From the NCBI RefSeq assembly GCF_030268885.1, contig NZ_BSSA01000016.1, positions 1 through 64,000 on the forward strand: 64,000 nt of DNA, read 5' to 3'. Both the position numbers and the translations under genes were made by a program. A model generated the notes under the pieces. It was not told the origin of the DNA and did no database searches. It worked only from the letters and a program-made list of their open reading frames with translations. The DNA is from Kitasatospora phosalacinea (lineage in GTDB: Bacteria > Actinomycetota > Actinomycetes > Streptomycetales > Streptomycetaceae). Below, one piece after another: positions 36,690 to 45,995 of the stretch. Every line of letters begins with the position of its first letter. Within the stretch, counting starts at the first letter, position 1.

Positions 36690-38087
36690 ATGGGCTCTGC
36701 AACTGAGTACAACCGTCGCGACCTGTTCAAGCGTGCGGCCGCGATCACCGTCCTCGCGGCGGGCGGCACCTCGCTGCTCGCGGCCTGCGCCGGTGGTTCC
36801 GGCAGCAGTGACAACAAGTCGGGCGCCTCCCCGACGCTCGGCGGCGACAGCAAGAACCCGTTCGGCGTGAAGGCCAGCGACGCGCTGGACGTCGTGATCT
36901 TCAAGGGCGGCTACGGCGACGACTACGCCAAGGTCTTCGAGGATGCCTACAAGAAGGCGTACGCGGGCGCGAACGTCTCCCACCTGGGCACCCAGGAGAT
37001 CAGCGGCAAGCTGCAGCCGCGCTTCAACGCGGGCAGCCCGCCGGACGTCTTCGACAACTCCGGCGCCCAGGCCATGAAGGCGGACGTCCTGGTCAGCGCC
37101 GGTCAGCTGACCGACCTGACGGTGCTGCTGGAGGCCCCGTACCTGGACGACCCGTCCAAGAAGATCAAGGACGTCCTGCTGCCCGGCACCGTCGAGCAGG
37201 GCACCATCGACGGCAAGATGTACTCGCTGAACTACGTCTACACCGTGTTCGGCCTCTGGTACTCCGCCAAGCTCTTCAAGGACAAGGGCTGGACCCCGCC
37301 GAAGACCTGGGACGAGTTCATCACCCTCTGCGGCACCATCAAGGCCGCGGGCATCGCCCCGTTCGCGCACCAGGGCAAGTACCCCTACTACGCGAACTAC
37401 ATCATCTTCAGCCTGATCGCCAAGCAGGGCGGCCTGGACCTGGTCAAGAAGATCAACGCCTGTGACACGGCGGCCTGGGACGACCCGGCGGTGCTGGCCG
37501 GCGTCAAGGCGTTCTACAAGATCATGGAGGGCGACTTCCTCCTCCCCGGCACCAACGGCATGACCCACACCGAGTCGCAGACCGCCTGGTGCCAGGGCAA
37601 GGCCGCCTTCATCCCGTCCGGCTCCTGGCTGGAGAACGAGATGCTGGCCTCCACCCCGGCCGACTTCGACATGGCCTTCCTGCCGGTCCCGTCGCTGCCG
37701 AACGACAAGCTGCCCGCCACCGCTCTGTGGGCCGGCGCCGGCGAGCCGTTCATGGTCCCGAGCAAGGCCAAGAACAAGGCCGGCGGCCTCGAGTTCCTGC
37801 GCATGATGCTGACCAAGGACGGCTCCTCCAAGTTCGTGGCCACCGCGAACTCGCTCACCGTCCTGAAGGACGGCGTCAACGCGGACGTCCCGCTCAAGCC
37901 GGGCACCAAGTCCTCGGCCGCGGCGGTCAAGGCGGCCGGCGACGTCACCTTCAACTTCAGCTTCCAGGACCTGCAGACCGCGTTCGACGCCGAGGTCGAG
38001 AACGCCACCAACGAGCTGGTCAACAAGCGCATCACCCCGGAGGAGTGGGTCTCCCGCGGCAAGGCCGCCACCTCCAAGAAGGTCTGA
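36690..38087 (+). CDS. ngcE: Chitooligosaccharide/GlcNAc ABC transporter, solute-binding lipoprotein NgcE
   Basis: A 465-aa family 1 extracellular sugar-binding protein. The N-terminus has a twin-arginine motif (NRRDLFKRAAA) and a lipobox ending LLAAC, so it is a Tat-exported lipoprotein. The mature part has typical binding-protein features such as PPDVFDNSGAQ, TPPKTWDEF and WCQGKAAFIPSGSW. In Streptomyces NgcE binds GlcNAc, chitobiose or longer chitooligosaccharides (family knowledge). It is first gene of ngcEFG. GAGGGG lies upstream of the ATG. A hairpin after the stop likely keeps its message in excess. Confidence 0.92.
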   Translation: MGSATEYNRRDLFKRAAAITVLAAGGTSLLAACAGGSGSSDNKSGASPTLGGDSKNPFGVKASDALDVVIFKGGYGDDYAKVFEDAYKKAYAGANVSHLGTQEISGKLQPRFNAGSPPDVFDNSGAQAMKADVLVSAGQLTDLTVLLEAPYLDDPSKKIKDVLLPGTVEQGTIDGKMYSLNYVYTVFGLWYSAKLFKDKGWTPPKTWDEFITLCGTIKAAGIAPFAHQGKYPYYANYIIFSLIAKQGGLDLVKKINACDTAAWDDPAVLAGVKAFYKIMEGDFLLPGTNGMTHTESQTAWCQGKAAFIPSGSWLENEMLASTPADFDMAFLPVPSLPNDKLPATALWAGAGEPFMVPSKAKNKAGGLEFLRMMLTKDGSSKFVATANSLTVLKDGVNADVPLKPGTKSSAAAVKAAGDVTFNFSFQDLQTAFDAEVENATNELVNKRITPEEWVSRGKAATSKKV

Positions 38088-38119
38088 CCCCCCAGCAGGC
38101 CGACGGCTTGTCACCGCAA

Positions 38120-38147
38120 GGCCGGGGCCCGCTCGCGGGTCCCGGCC
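38120..38147 (+). terminator. Intercistronic hairpin between ngcE and ngcF
   Basis: Arms GGCCGGGGCCCGC and GCGGGTCCCGGCC pair with one G-T and a two-base loop. It lies 33 bases after ngcE and 68 before ngcF, and probably acts as an attenuator or mRNA-stabilising element. Confidence 0.65.
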
Positions 38148-38214
38148 GTTCCACGCGATACCGCAGTTCCAGGCCTGTCTGACCACAGGCTGTCGGCGGA
38201 CAGGAGCAGCTCCC

Positions 38215-39147
38215 ATGCGACACCGTAAAACACCCTTCATCCTCGGGTTCCTCGTGGTTCCCGTGGCGCTGTACATCGCCCTGGTCATCTGGCCCTACCT
38301 GCAGACCTTCGGCTACTCGCTGACCGACTGGTCCGGCGCCTCGTCCGAGATGAACTTCATCGGACTGGACAACTACACCGCGCTGTTCAAGGACAGCGCC
38401 TTCCTCGGCGCGCTGCGGCACAACCTGCTGCTGCTGGTCGTGCTGCCGCTGGCCACCATCCTGCTGGCGCTGTTCTTCGCCTTCATGCTCAACGTGGGCG
38501 GCAGGAGCGGCACCGGCGGCGTGCAGGGCGTGCGCGGCTCGGCCTTCTACAAGGTCGTCTTCTTCTTCCCGCAGGTGCTGTCGGTCGCCATCCTGTCGGT
38601 GCTGTTCCAGGGCGTGTACCGGACCGACAAGGGCGGCCTGCTCAACGGCGTCCTGATCGCGCTCGGCATCGTCGACGAGAACCACCCCTGGGACTTCGCG
38701 TCCAACCCGACCTTCGGCCTGTGGTGCGTCATGGGCGTGATCGTCTGGTCCGGCGTCGGCTTCTACCTGGTGCTGTTCTCGGCCGCCATGCAGAGCATCC
38801 CGAAGGACATCTACGAGGCCGCCCTGCTGGACGGCGCCCAGCGCGGCACCACCTTCTTCAAGATCACGCTGCCGCTGCTCTGGGAGAGCATCCAGACCGC
38901 CTGGGTCTACCTCGCGATCGCCGCGATGGACGCCTTCGCCCTGGTCTCCACCATGACCCCCGGCGCGTACTACGGCGGTGGCCCGGACCACCACAGCGAG
39001 ATCATGGCGACCTTGCTGATGCGCAACTTCATCACCTACGGCAAGGCCGGCTACGCCTGCGCCATGGGTGTGGTGATCTTCTTCATCACCCTGGTCCTGT
39101 CCGTCGTCTCGCTCCGGGTCACCCGGCGCGAGAAGATCGAGTTCTGA
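38215..39147 (+). CDS. ngcF: ABC sugar transporter permease NgcF
   Basis: A 310-aa inner-membrane permease of the carbohydrate uptake (MalF) type with about six membrane segments. The cytosolic EAA loop reads YEAALLDGAQRGTTFFKITL at about 201-220 and couples to the ATPase. The N-terminus begins with a membrane segment (FILGFLVVPVALYIALVIW). AGGAG precedes the ATG. It forms the channel with NgcG. No ATPase gene is in the operon; in Streptomyces the shared ATPase MsiK serves such importers (family knowledge). Confidence 0.93.
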   Translation: MRHRKTPFILGFLVVPVALYIALVIWPYLQTFGYSLTDWSGASSEMNFIGLDNYTALFKDSAFLGALRHNLLLLVVLPLATILLALFFAFMLNVGGRSGTGGVQGVRGSAFYKVVFFFPQVLSVAILSVLFQGVYRTDKGGLLNGVLIALGIVDENHPWDFASNPTFGLWCVMGVIVWSGVGFYLVLFSAAMQSIPKDIYEAALLDGAQRGTTFFKITLPLLWESIQTAWVYLAIAAMDAFALVSTMTPGAYYGGGPDHHSEIMATLLMRNFITYGKAGYACAMGVVIFFITLVLSVVSLRVTRREKIEF

Positions 39148-39157
39148 GGTTCCCGGC

Positions 39158-40111
39158 ATGAGCACCAACACCGACGCGACCACCGGAATCCCGGCCCAGC
39201 GCAGCGGCGGGAACGACGAGCCGCGCAAGCCCGGCAAGCAGCAGCGCTTCGCCGACGGCGGGGGAGTCCTCAACGTCTTCTCGCACGGCTTCCTGGCCCT
39301 GTGGGCCGTGCTGATCATCGTCCCGCTGATCTGGATCGTCCTCGGCTCGTTCAAGAACAACACCGAGATCGGCGACAGCGCCTGGAGCTGGCCCTCGCAC
39401 TGGGGCTTCGACGCCTTCACCCGCGCCTGGGACAAGGGCATCGGCGACTTCTTCGTCAGCACCGTGATCGTGCTGGCCGGTTCGCTCACCCTGACCATGC
39501 TGCTCGGCTCGATGGCCGCCTACGTGCTGGCCCGCTACGAGTTCCGCGGCAACCGGGTCATCTACTACTTCTTCGTGGCCGGTGCGATGTTCCCGGTCTA
39601 CCTGGCGCTCGTCCCGCTGTTCTTCATGATGAAGAACCTCGGCACGGTGATCCCCTGGCTGGGCCTGAACCAGTACGCCGGCCTGATCCTGGTCTACACG
39701 GCCTACTCGCTGCCGTTCACCGTGTTCTTCCTGCACTCGTTCTTCCGGTCGCTGCCCAGCGCCGTCCACGAGGCGGCGATGATCGACGGCTGCTCGCACA
39801 CCCGGGCGTTCTTCCAGGTCATGGTGCCGATGGCGAAGTCCGGCCTGATCAGCGTGTTCATCTTCAACGTGCTCGGCCAGTGGAACCAGTACCTGCTGCC
39901 GCTGACCCTGATGCAGCAGCAGAGCAGCAGCGACCCGGACCGCTCGATGCTGGCCCAGGGCCTGATGAACCTGGCCCAGCAGTCCGGCTACGCCAGCGAC
40001 TTCCCCGGCCTGTTCGCGGGCATGACGATCGCGATGCTGCCGGTCCTAGTGGTGTACCTGTCCTTCCAGCGGCAGGTCCAGGCGGGTCTGACCTCGGCCA
40101 CCCTGAAGTAA
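39158..40111 (+). CDS. ngcG: ABC sugar transporter permease NgcG
   Basis: A 317-aa MalG-type permease starting ten bases after the ngcF stop. A cytosolic N-terminus of ~40 residues is followed by six membrane segments. The EAA loop is HEAAMIDGCSHTRAFFQVMV at about 204-223. It is the last gene of the operon and is followed by a strong terminator. It works with NgcE, NgcF and an unlinked ATPase. Confidence 0.93.
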   Translation: MSTNTDATTGIPAQRSGGNDEPRKPGKQQRFADGGGVLNVFSHGFLALWAVLIIVPLIWIVLGSFKNNTEIGDSAWSWPSHWGFDAFTRAWDKGIGDFFVSTVIVLAGSLTLTMLLGSMAAYVLARYEFRGNRVIYYFFVAGAMFPVYLALVPLFFMMKNLGTVIPWLGLNQYAGLILVYTAYSLPFTVFFLHSFFRSLPSAVHEAAMIDGCSHTRAFFQVMVPMAKSGLISVFIFNVLGQWNQYLLPLTLMQQQSSSDPDRSMLAQGLMNLAQQSGYASDFPGLFAGMTIAMLPVLVVYLSFQRQVQAGLTSATLK

Positions 40112-40129
40112 CCGCGCCACCCCTGCACG

Positions 40130-40166
40130 TGGGGCAACCCCCTCCCCGGAGGAGGGGGTTGCCCCA
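40130..40166. terminator. Bidirectional terminator ngcG/pepN
   Basis: A 16-bp perfect stem (GGGGCAACCCCCTCC plus one flanking T-A pair, five-base loop) between convergent genes. Confidence 0.85.
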
Positions 40167-40173
40167 CCGGTCG

Positions 40174-42768
40174 TCACCGGGCGTCGCACTCCTGGGCGCG
40201 CAGCGCCCGGGCCAGGTCGTCCCGGCACTCCAGCACCAGCCGGCGCAGCGCCGGGGCGGCGTCCGGGTGGGCGGTCAGCCAGGCGTCGGTGGCGGCCAGG
40301 GTCCGCGGCGTGGTCTGGTACCGCGGGAAGAAGCCGCCGACGATCCGCATCGCGATCTCGATCGAGCGCTCCGCCCAGACCGACTCCAGCAGCTCGAAGT
40401 ACGGCGCGGCGTACGGGGCGGTCAGCTCCCGGTGCCCGGCCCGGTTGAAGCCCGAGATCTGGGCCTCCACCAGGGCGTTGGGCAGCTCGTCGGAGTCGAC
40501 CACCGCGGCCCAGGCGGCGGCCTTGGCCTCCGCGGTGGGCAGCGCGGCCAGGCACTGGGTCTGCTGGCGGCGGCCGCTGGCGGTGTGGTCGCGGGCCAGT
40601 TCGGCGGCCAGCTCCTCGGCGGTGGCGGCCCCGTGCGCGGCCAGCGCCAGCCAGAAGCTCCAGCGCAGCTCCTGGTCGACGTCCAGGCCGTCGATCCGGC
40701 CGGTGCCGTCGAGCAGTCCGCGCAGCAGCTGCAGGTGGTCGGCGCGCTCGGCGGTGTCGGCCAGGAACCGGGCCCAGGCGAGCTGGTGGTCGCTGCCGGG
40801 GGCGGCCTGCGACAGCTCGCGCAGCGCGCACTCGGCGAGCGCGGTGCCGTACTCGGCGCGGTGGGCCGGGTCGGCGTACACCGCCAGCGCGGTGGCGGCC
40901 TGCTGGTGCAGGGACTGCAGGACGCCGACGTCGGACTCCCGGCCGGCGAAGCGCAGCACCAGGTCGAGGTAGTCGCGGGTGGGCATCAGGCCGTCCCGGG
41001 TCAGGTTCCACACCGCGGACCAGGCCAGCGCCCGGGCCAGGCTCGGGGTGCTGCCGCCGTCCGGGCCGGTGCCGTCGGCGAGGTCGCCGAGGCCGGTGCG
41101 CAGGGTCTCCAGCGAGTGCTCGTCGAAGCGGACCTTGCAGTACGTCAGGTCGTCGTCGTTGACCAGCACCAGCGCGGGCAGCTCCCGCCCGGCCGCCCCG
41201 GCGACCACGGTGCGCTCCCCGGCGACGTCCAGCTCGTAGCGGTCGGTGCGCACCAGCGCGCCGTCCGCGCCCCGGTCGTACAGGCCGACCGCGATCCGGT
41301 GCGGGCGCAGCGGCGCACCGTCCTGGCGGACCGCCAGCTCGGTGATCCGGCCCTCGGCGTCGCAGGTCACCTCGGGGGTCAGGGTGTTGACCCCGGAGGT
41401 CTGCAGCCAGGCGGCGGCCCAGGCGCGCAGGTCGCGGCCGCCGGTCTCCTCCAGGGCGTCCAGCAGGTCGTCCAGGACGGTGTTCCCGAAGGCGTGCTTC
41501 CTGAAGTAGGCGCGGGCGCCCTCGAAGAAGGCCTCCGGGCCGACGTAGGCGACCAGCTGCTTGAGGACGGAGGCGCCCTTGGCGTAGGTGATGCCGTCGA
41601 AGTTGAGCTTGGCGTCCTCCAGGTCGCGGATGTCCGCGGTGATCGGGTGGGTGGTGGGGAACTGGTCCTGCCGGTACGCCCAGGCCTTGCGGCGGTTGGC
41701 GAAGGTGATCCAGGCGGAGCGGTACTTCGTGCCCGCGGCGATCTGCGCGTAGGAGCCCATGAAGTCGGCGAACGACTCCTTCAGCCACAGGTCGTCCCAC
41801 CACTTCATGGTGACCAGGTCGCCGAACCACATGTGGGCCATCTCGTGCAGGATCACGTTGGCCCGGGACTCGTACGCGGCCTCGGTGACCTTCGAGCGGA
41901 AGACGAACTCCTCGCGGAAGGTCACGCAGCCCGGGTTCTCCATCGCGCCGATGTTGTACTCGGGGACGAAGCACTGGTCGTACTTGCCGAAGGGGTACGG
42001 GTAGTCGAACTCCCGGTGGAAGTAGTCCAGGCCCTGCTTGGTGACGGTGAGGATCTCCTCGGCGTCGAAGTGCGGGGCGAGCGAGCGGCGGCAGGTGGCG
42101 GCCAGCGGGATCTCCAGCAGCGTGCCGTCGGGCAGTTCGCGCCTGTAGTGGTCGCGCACCACGTGGTACGGGCCGGCCACCACGGCGGTCAGGTAGGTGG
42201 AGATCGGCCGGGTGGGCGCGAACTCCCAGGTGCGGGAGTCTCCTTTGTCGGTGACGCGCTCGTGCACCGCGTTGGCGTACACGTCCCAGGCGGCGGGGGC
42301 GGTCACGGTGAAGGTGAACGGGGCCTTCAGGTCGGGCTGTTCGAAGTTCGCGAAGACCCGGCGGGCGTCGGCCGGCTCGTAGTGGGTGTACAGGTAGGTC
42401 TCGCCGTCCACCGGGTCGACGAAGCGGTGCAGGCCCTCGCCGGTGCGGCTGTACGCGCACTCGGCGACCACGGTCAGCCGGTTGTGCGCGGCCAGCACCG
42501 GCAGCGCGACCCGGGCGCCGTCGAACACCTCGGCCACGTCCAGCGCGCGGCCGTTCAGCTCGACCGAGACCACCTCGGGGGCCAGCAGGTCGGCGAAGCT
42601 GCTCGCGCCCGGCTCGGCGCAGTCGAAGGAGATCCGGGTGGTGGAACGGAAGGTGGGCCGGCCGGGGTCGGCCGCCGCACTGACGTCCAGGTGCACGCGG
42701 TAGCTCTCCACCCGGATGATCGCGGCCCGGTCGCGGGCCTCCTCGCGGCTCAGGTTCTTGCCCGGCAC
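40174..42768 (-). CDS. pepN: Aminopeptidase N (M1 family)
   Basis: An 864-aa zinc metallo-aminopeptidase removing N-terminal residues from peptides in the cytosol. The exopeptidase motif GAMEN (YNIGAMENPGC) and zinc site HEMAHMWFGD (His308, His312) with the downstream Glu in LWLKESFAD are intact. The C-terminal half is the helical ERAP1_C-like domain. GTG 42768 is used because AGGAG lies upstream and homologues begin near PGKNLSREEA; an upstream extension to 42900 is not convincing. It is divergent from the DsbA-family gene; a 7-bp inverted repeat (42801-42821) lies between them. Confidence 0.93.
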   Translation of the reverse strand: MPGKNLSREEARDRAAIIRVESYRVHLDVSAAADPGRPTFRSTTRISFDCAEPGASSFADLLAPEVVSVELNGRALDVAEVFDGARVALPVLAAHNRLTVVAECAYSRTGEGLHRFVDPVDGETYLYTHYEPADARRVFANFEQPDLKAPFTFTVTAPAAWDVYANAVHERVTDKGDSRTWEFAPTRPISTYLTAVVAGPYHVVRDHYRRELPDGTLLEIPLAATCRRSLAPHFDAEEILTVTKQGLDYFHREFDYPYPFGKYDQCFVPEYNIGAMENPGCVTFREEFVFRSKVTEAAYESRANVILHEMAHMWFGDLVTMKWWDDLWLKESFADFMGSYAQIAAGTKYRSAWITFANRRKAWAYRQDQFPTTHPITADIRDLEDAKLNFDGITYAKGASVLKQLVAYVGPEAFFEGARAYFRKHAFGNTVLDDLLDALEETGGRDLRAWAAAWLQTSGVNTLTPEVTCDAEGRITELAVRQDGAPLRPHRIAVGLYDRGADGALVRTDRYELDVAGERTVVAGAAGRELPALVLVNDDDLTYCKVRFDEHSLETLRTGLGDLADGTGPDGGSTPSLARALAWSAVWNLTRDGLMPTRDYLDLVLRFAGRESDVGVLQSLHQQAATALAVYADPAHRAEYGTALAECALRELSQAAPGSDHQLAWARFLADTAERADHLQLLRGLLDGTGRIDGLDVDQELRWSFWLALAAHGAATAEELAAELARDHTASGRRQQTQCLAALPTAEAKAAAWAAVVDSDELPNALVEAQISGFNRAGHRELTAPYAAPYFELLESVWAERSIEIAMRIVGGFFPRYQTTPRTLAATDAWLTAHPDAAPALRRLVLECRDDLARALRAQECDAR

Positions 42769-42951
42769 GTCGGCACTCCTCTGTACGGAACACACGGTTT
42801 CGGAGTGTTCATGGCACTCCGTCGGGGGCATCCTTTCACGCCGCCCCACCTGTGCCATTGCACTGAGGGAGGAATCATCGCGGACGGTCCGGAGTTGCAC
42901 CCCGGAGGGGAATCCCCGAACCGCCGAACCGCCGACCGAAGGACGCCGTCA

Positions 42952-43587
42952 GTGACGACCGCAGACTCCCGCAAGATCGCCGACTTCTGGTTCGACCCGA
43001 TCTGCCCGTGGGCCTGGATGACCTCCCGCTGGATGCTGGAGGTCGAGAAGCTCCGCCCGGTGGACACCCGCTGGCACGTGATGAGCCTGTCCGTCCTCAA
43101 CGAGAACCGGGACGACCTGCCCGAGCAGTACCGCGACCTGCTGGCCGCCGGCTGGGGCCCGGTCCGGGTCCTGATCGCCGCCGCCCGGGAGCACGGCGAC
43201 AAGGTGCTCGGCCCGCTCTACACCGAGCTCGGCACCCGCTTCCACAACCAGGGCCTGCCCAACAACCGCGAGACGATCGTCGCCGCGCTGCGCGCCGCCA
43301 ACCTGCCGGAGGAGCTGGCCGACGCCGCCGACACCGACGCGCACGACGACGCGCTGCGCGCCTCGCACGCCGAGGGCATCGGCCTGGTCGGCGAGGACGT
43401 CGGCACCCCGGTGATCGCCGTCGACGGCCCGGACGGCAACCGCGTCGCCTTCTTCGGCCCGGTCGTCACGCCCACCCCGCGCGGCGAGGCCGCCGCCCGG
43501 CTCTGGGACGGCACGATCCTGGTCGCCTCCACCCCCGGCTTCTACGAGATCAAGCGTACCCGCACCGCGGGTCCGTCCTTCGAGTAG
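42952..43587 (+). CDS. DsbA-family protein, Rv2466c-like (mycothiol-linked oxidoreductase)
   Basis: A 211-aa thioredoxin-fold protein. The active-site region reads WFDPICPWAWM, so the motif is CPWA, a single Cys rather than CPWC as remembered for mycobacterial Rv2466c. The helical insertion and the cis-Pro segment (VGTPVIAV) identify the DsbA/FrnE-like fold. A resolving thiol could come from mycothiol, which actinomycetes make (inference). It may reduce quinones or nitro compounds or handle oxidised proteins. The GTG start has no strong RBS. It is monocistronic and followed by a terminator. Confidence 0.82.
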   Translation: MTTADSRKIADFWFDPICPWAWMTSRWMLEVEKLRPVDTRWHVMSLSVLNENRDDLPEQYRDLLAAGWGPVRVLIAAAREHGDKVLGPLYTELGTRFHNQGLPNNRETIVAALRAANLPEELADAADTDAHDDALRASHAEGIGLVGEDVGTPVIAVDGPDGNRVAFFGPVVTPTPRGEAAARLWDGTILVASTPGFYEIKRTRTAGPSFE

Positions 43588-43599
43588 CCGCCCGCACGA

Positions 43600-43636
43600 C
43601 GGAGCCCCGCACCCCGGCCCGGGGTGCGGGGCTCCG
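43600..43636. terminator. Bidirectional terminator
   Basis: A 16-bp perfect stem (CGGAGCCCCGCACCCC and its complement, five-base loop) between the convergent DsbA-family and permease genes. Confidence 0.85.
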
Positions 43637-43653
43637 CCGCGTCGGCGTCGCCG

Positions 43654-45051
43654 TCAGGGCGCGACCGCCCGCCGCCGGCCGCGCAGCGCCCCGACCACGG
43701 CCAGCGCCAGTGTCAGCCCCGCCGTGAAGTAGAGCTGCACGCGGTTGGCGGAGTCCAGCGTCATCAGCACCAGCACCGCCAGGATCGCGGCCAGCGCCAG
43801 GTAGGTCAGGTACGGGAACGCCCACATCCGGACCGGCAGTTGCCCGGCCGACAGGTGGCGCCGCATCCGCAGCTGGGCCGCGCAGATGAACGCCCAGACC
43901 ACCAGGACCGCGGCGCCGACCATGTTCAGCAGCCAGGAGAACACCGTCTCCGGCCACCAGTAGGAGAGCAGCACCGCCAGGAACCCGAACCCGCAGGAGG
44001 CCAGCACCGCGCGCCGCGGCACCCCGCCGGAGATCCGGGACAGCCCGGCCGGACCGTGGCCGCGGGCGATCAGCGAGTGCGCCATCCGCGAGGCGCCGTA
44101 GATGTTGGCGTTCATCGCGGACAGCAGCGCGATCAGCACCACCACGTTCATCAGCTGCGCGGCGCCCGGGATGCCCAGTGCGTCCAGCACCGCGACGTAC
44201 GGGCCGGGCTTGACCACCGCCGGGTCGTCCCACGGGACGAGGGTGACGATCACCGCCATCGAGCCGACGTAGAACAGCGCGATCCGCCACATGGCGGTGC
44301 GCACCGCGACCGCCACGCTGCGCCGCGGGTCCTCGGACTCGGCGGCGGCGATGGTGACGGTCTCCAGGCCGCCGTACGCGAAGACCGAGGCGAGCAGGCC
44401 GGTGATCAGGCCGCCGGCCCCGTTCGGGAGGAAGCCGCCGTGGCCGGTCAGGTTGCTCAGCCCCGGGGCGGGGGTGTCGGGCAGCAGGCCGCAGATCGCC
44501 AGCACGCCGATCACCAGGAAGGCGCTGATGGCCAGCACCTTGATCGCGGCGAACCAGAACTCGAACTCGCCGAAGTTGCGGACGGCGGCCAGGTTGGTCA
44601 GGCAGAAGAAGGCCATGAAGACCGCGACCCAGGCCCAGGACGGCACGCCGGGCAGCCAGCCGGAGACGATCCCGGCCGCACCGATCGCCTCCACCGCGAC
44701 GCCCACGCACAGCAGCACCCAGAACAGCCAGCCGACGGTGAACCCGGCCCACGGGGCGATCTCCCGCTCGGCGTGCACCGAGAAGGAGCCGGAGGCGGGG
44801 CGGGCCGCGGACATCTCGCCGAGCATCCGCATCACCAGCATCACCAGCAGCCCGGAGGCGGCGAAGGCCAGCACCACGGCCGGCCCGGCCGCGGCGATCC
44901 CGGCGCCCGAGCCGACGAACAGCCCGGCGCCGATCACGCCGCCGAGCGCGATCATCGACAGGTGGCGCTGCCTGAGCCCGTGGGACAGGCCCGCGTCCTC
45001 GGTGGCCGACTCCCGGGCGGGCGCGGTATCGGGGGTGGGGGTGCGGGTCAT
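43654..45051 (-). CDS. Amino-acid permease (APC family)
   Basis: A 465-aa transporter of the amino acid-polyamine-organocation family with twelve predicted membrane segments. The family motif is near the first helix (QRHLSMIALGGVIGAGLFVG, 28-47), followed by SGLLVMLVMRMLGEM. IAAAESEDPRRSVAVAV before helix 7 is typical of GABA/aromatic/asparagine-type permeases (GabP, AnsP). The substrate cannot be fixed. The ATG at 45051 is clear. It is divergent from bioY. Confidence 0.88.
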   Translation of the reverse strand: MTRTPTPDTAPARESATEDAGLSHGLRQRHLSMIALGGVIGAGLFVGSGAGIAAAGPAVVLAFAASGLLVMLVMRMLGEMSAARPASGSFSVHAEREIAPWAGFTVGWLFWVLLCVGVAVEAIGAAGIVSGWLPGVPSWAWVAVFMAFFCLTNLAAVRNFGEFEFWFAAIKVLAISAFLVIGVLAICGLLPDTPAPGLSNLTGHGGFLPNGAGGLITGLLASVFAYGGLETVTIAAAESEDPRRSVAVAVRTAMWRIALFYVGSMAVIVTLVPWDDPAVVKPGPYVAVLDALGIPGAAQLMNVVVLIALLSAMNANIYGASRMAHSLIARGHGPAGLSRISGGVPRRAVLASCGFGFLAVLLSYWWPETVFSWLLNMVGAAVLVVWAFICAAQLRMRRHLSAGQLPVRMWAFPYLTYLALAAILAVLVLMTLDSANRVQLYFTAGLTLALAVVGALRGRRRAVAP

Positions 45052-45115
45052 GCGACGATTCCAGACTGTTCGACGGATTGGTCGTGTTCACGGAGGTCTG
45101 TCCACTATTCGGCAA

Positions 45116-45131
45116 GGGATGTGGACATCCC
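45116..45131. promoter_or_regulatory. Inverted repeat between permease and bioY
   Basis: GGGATGT-GG-ACATCCC is a 16-bp palindrome in the 276-bp divergent gap. A second partial one (GACAC..GTGTC) lies near 45162. These are operator candidates for either gene. Confidence 0.4.
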
Positions 45132-45327
45132 AGGCGGTACCGCCATCCGGACGGAATCCTGACACAGGGTGTCCTGTCGTGTACACGTAGCGAGGGTGAG
45201 GGCCCGGTCACAGGCCGGATCCGACAAGCCGGAGCGGTCGGCTTTTGTCACGGCCGACGCGGCGCGAAGCACCTGACAGCGCGTAGGTTCGCAGGTGATC
45301 ACCCGCACCGGAGCCCAGGGAGCAGCC

Positions 45328-45924
45328 ATGGCCATCGCCGCGCCGACACCGTCCACCGCCGTCCTCGCCGACCTGCTGCCGCAGGCCGCCACCCGGCTCG
45401 GCGCCCGCGCCCGCGACCTGGCCCTGGTGACCGGCGGCGCCGCGCTGACCGGCCTGGCCGCCCAGCTCTCGGTGCCCGTCCCCGGCTCGCCGGTGCCGGT
45501 CACCGGGCAGACCTTCGCCGCGCTGCTGGTCGGCACCGCGCTCGGCGCCCGCCGCGGCGCCGCCGCCCTCGGCCTCTACCTGGCGGCGGGCATGGCGGGC
45601 CTGCCCTGGTTCGCCCAGGGCACCTCGGGCGCCGGCCTGGCCACCCTCGGCTACGTGATCGGTTTCGTGGTCGCCGCCGCGCTGACCGGCGCGCTGGCCC
45701 GCCGCGGCGCCGACCGCAGCCCGCTGGCCACCGCCGGGGCGATGGCGCTCGGCAGCCTGGCCATCTACGCCATCGGCGTGCCCTACCTCGCCTTCGCCCT
45801 GGACGTCCCGCTGGCGAAGGCCGCCCACCTCGGCCTGTACCCGTACCTGGTCGGCGACGCGCTCAAGGTGGTGCTCGCGATGGGCGCCCTGCCGCTCACC
45901 TGGAAGCTGCTCGGCCGCCGCTGA
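45328..45924 (+). CDS. bioY: Biotin transporter BioY (S component)
   Basis: A 198-aa substrate-capture membrane subunit of the ECF-type biotin importer, or a solitary biotin transporter. About six membrane segments; conserved family stretches include VPVTGQTFAALLVGTALG and LYLAAGMAGLPWFA (GLPVFA-like). The start ATG 45328 follows AGGGAG; the longer GTG start at 45295 is unlikely. No bioMN genes adjoin, so it works alone or with unlinked ATPases. Confidence 0.92.
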   Translation: MAIAAPTPSTAVLADLLPQAATRLGARARDLALVTGGAALTGLAAQLSVPVPGSPVPVTGQTFAALLVGTALGARRGAAALGLYLAAGMAGLPWFAQGTSGAGLATLGYVIGFVVAAALTGALARRGADRSPLATAGAMALGSLAIYAIGVPYLAFALDVPLAKAAHLGLYPYLVGDALKVVLAMGALPLTWKLLGRR

Positions 45925-45995
45925 CGCAGCGTCACCGCCGCCGGGTCCGCGCCCCTGTCGGGGAGCGGGCCCGGCGGCATGTCACACTCGTGGTC

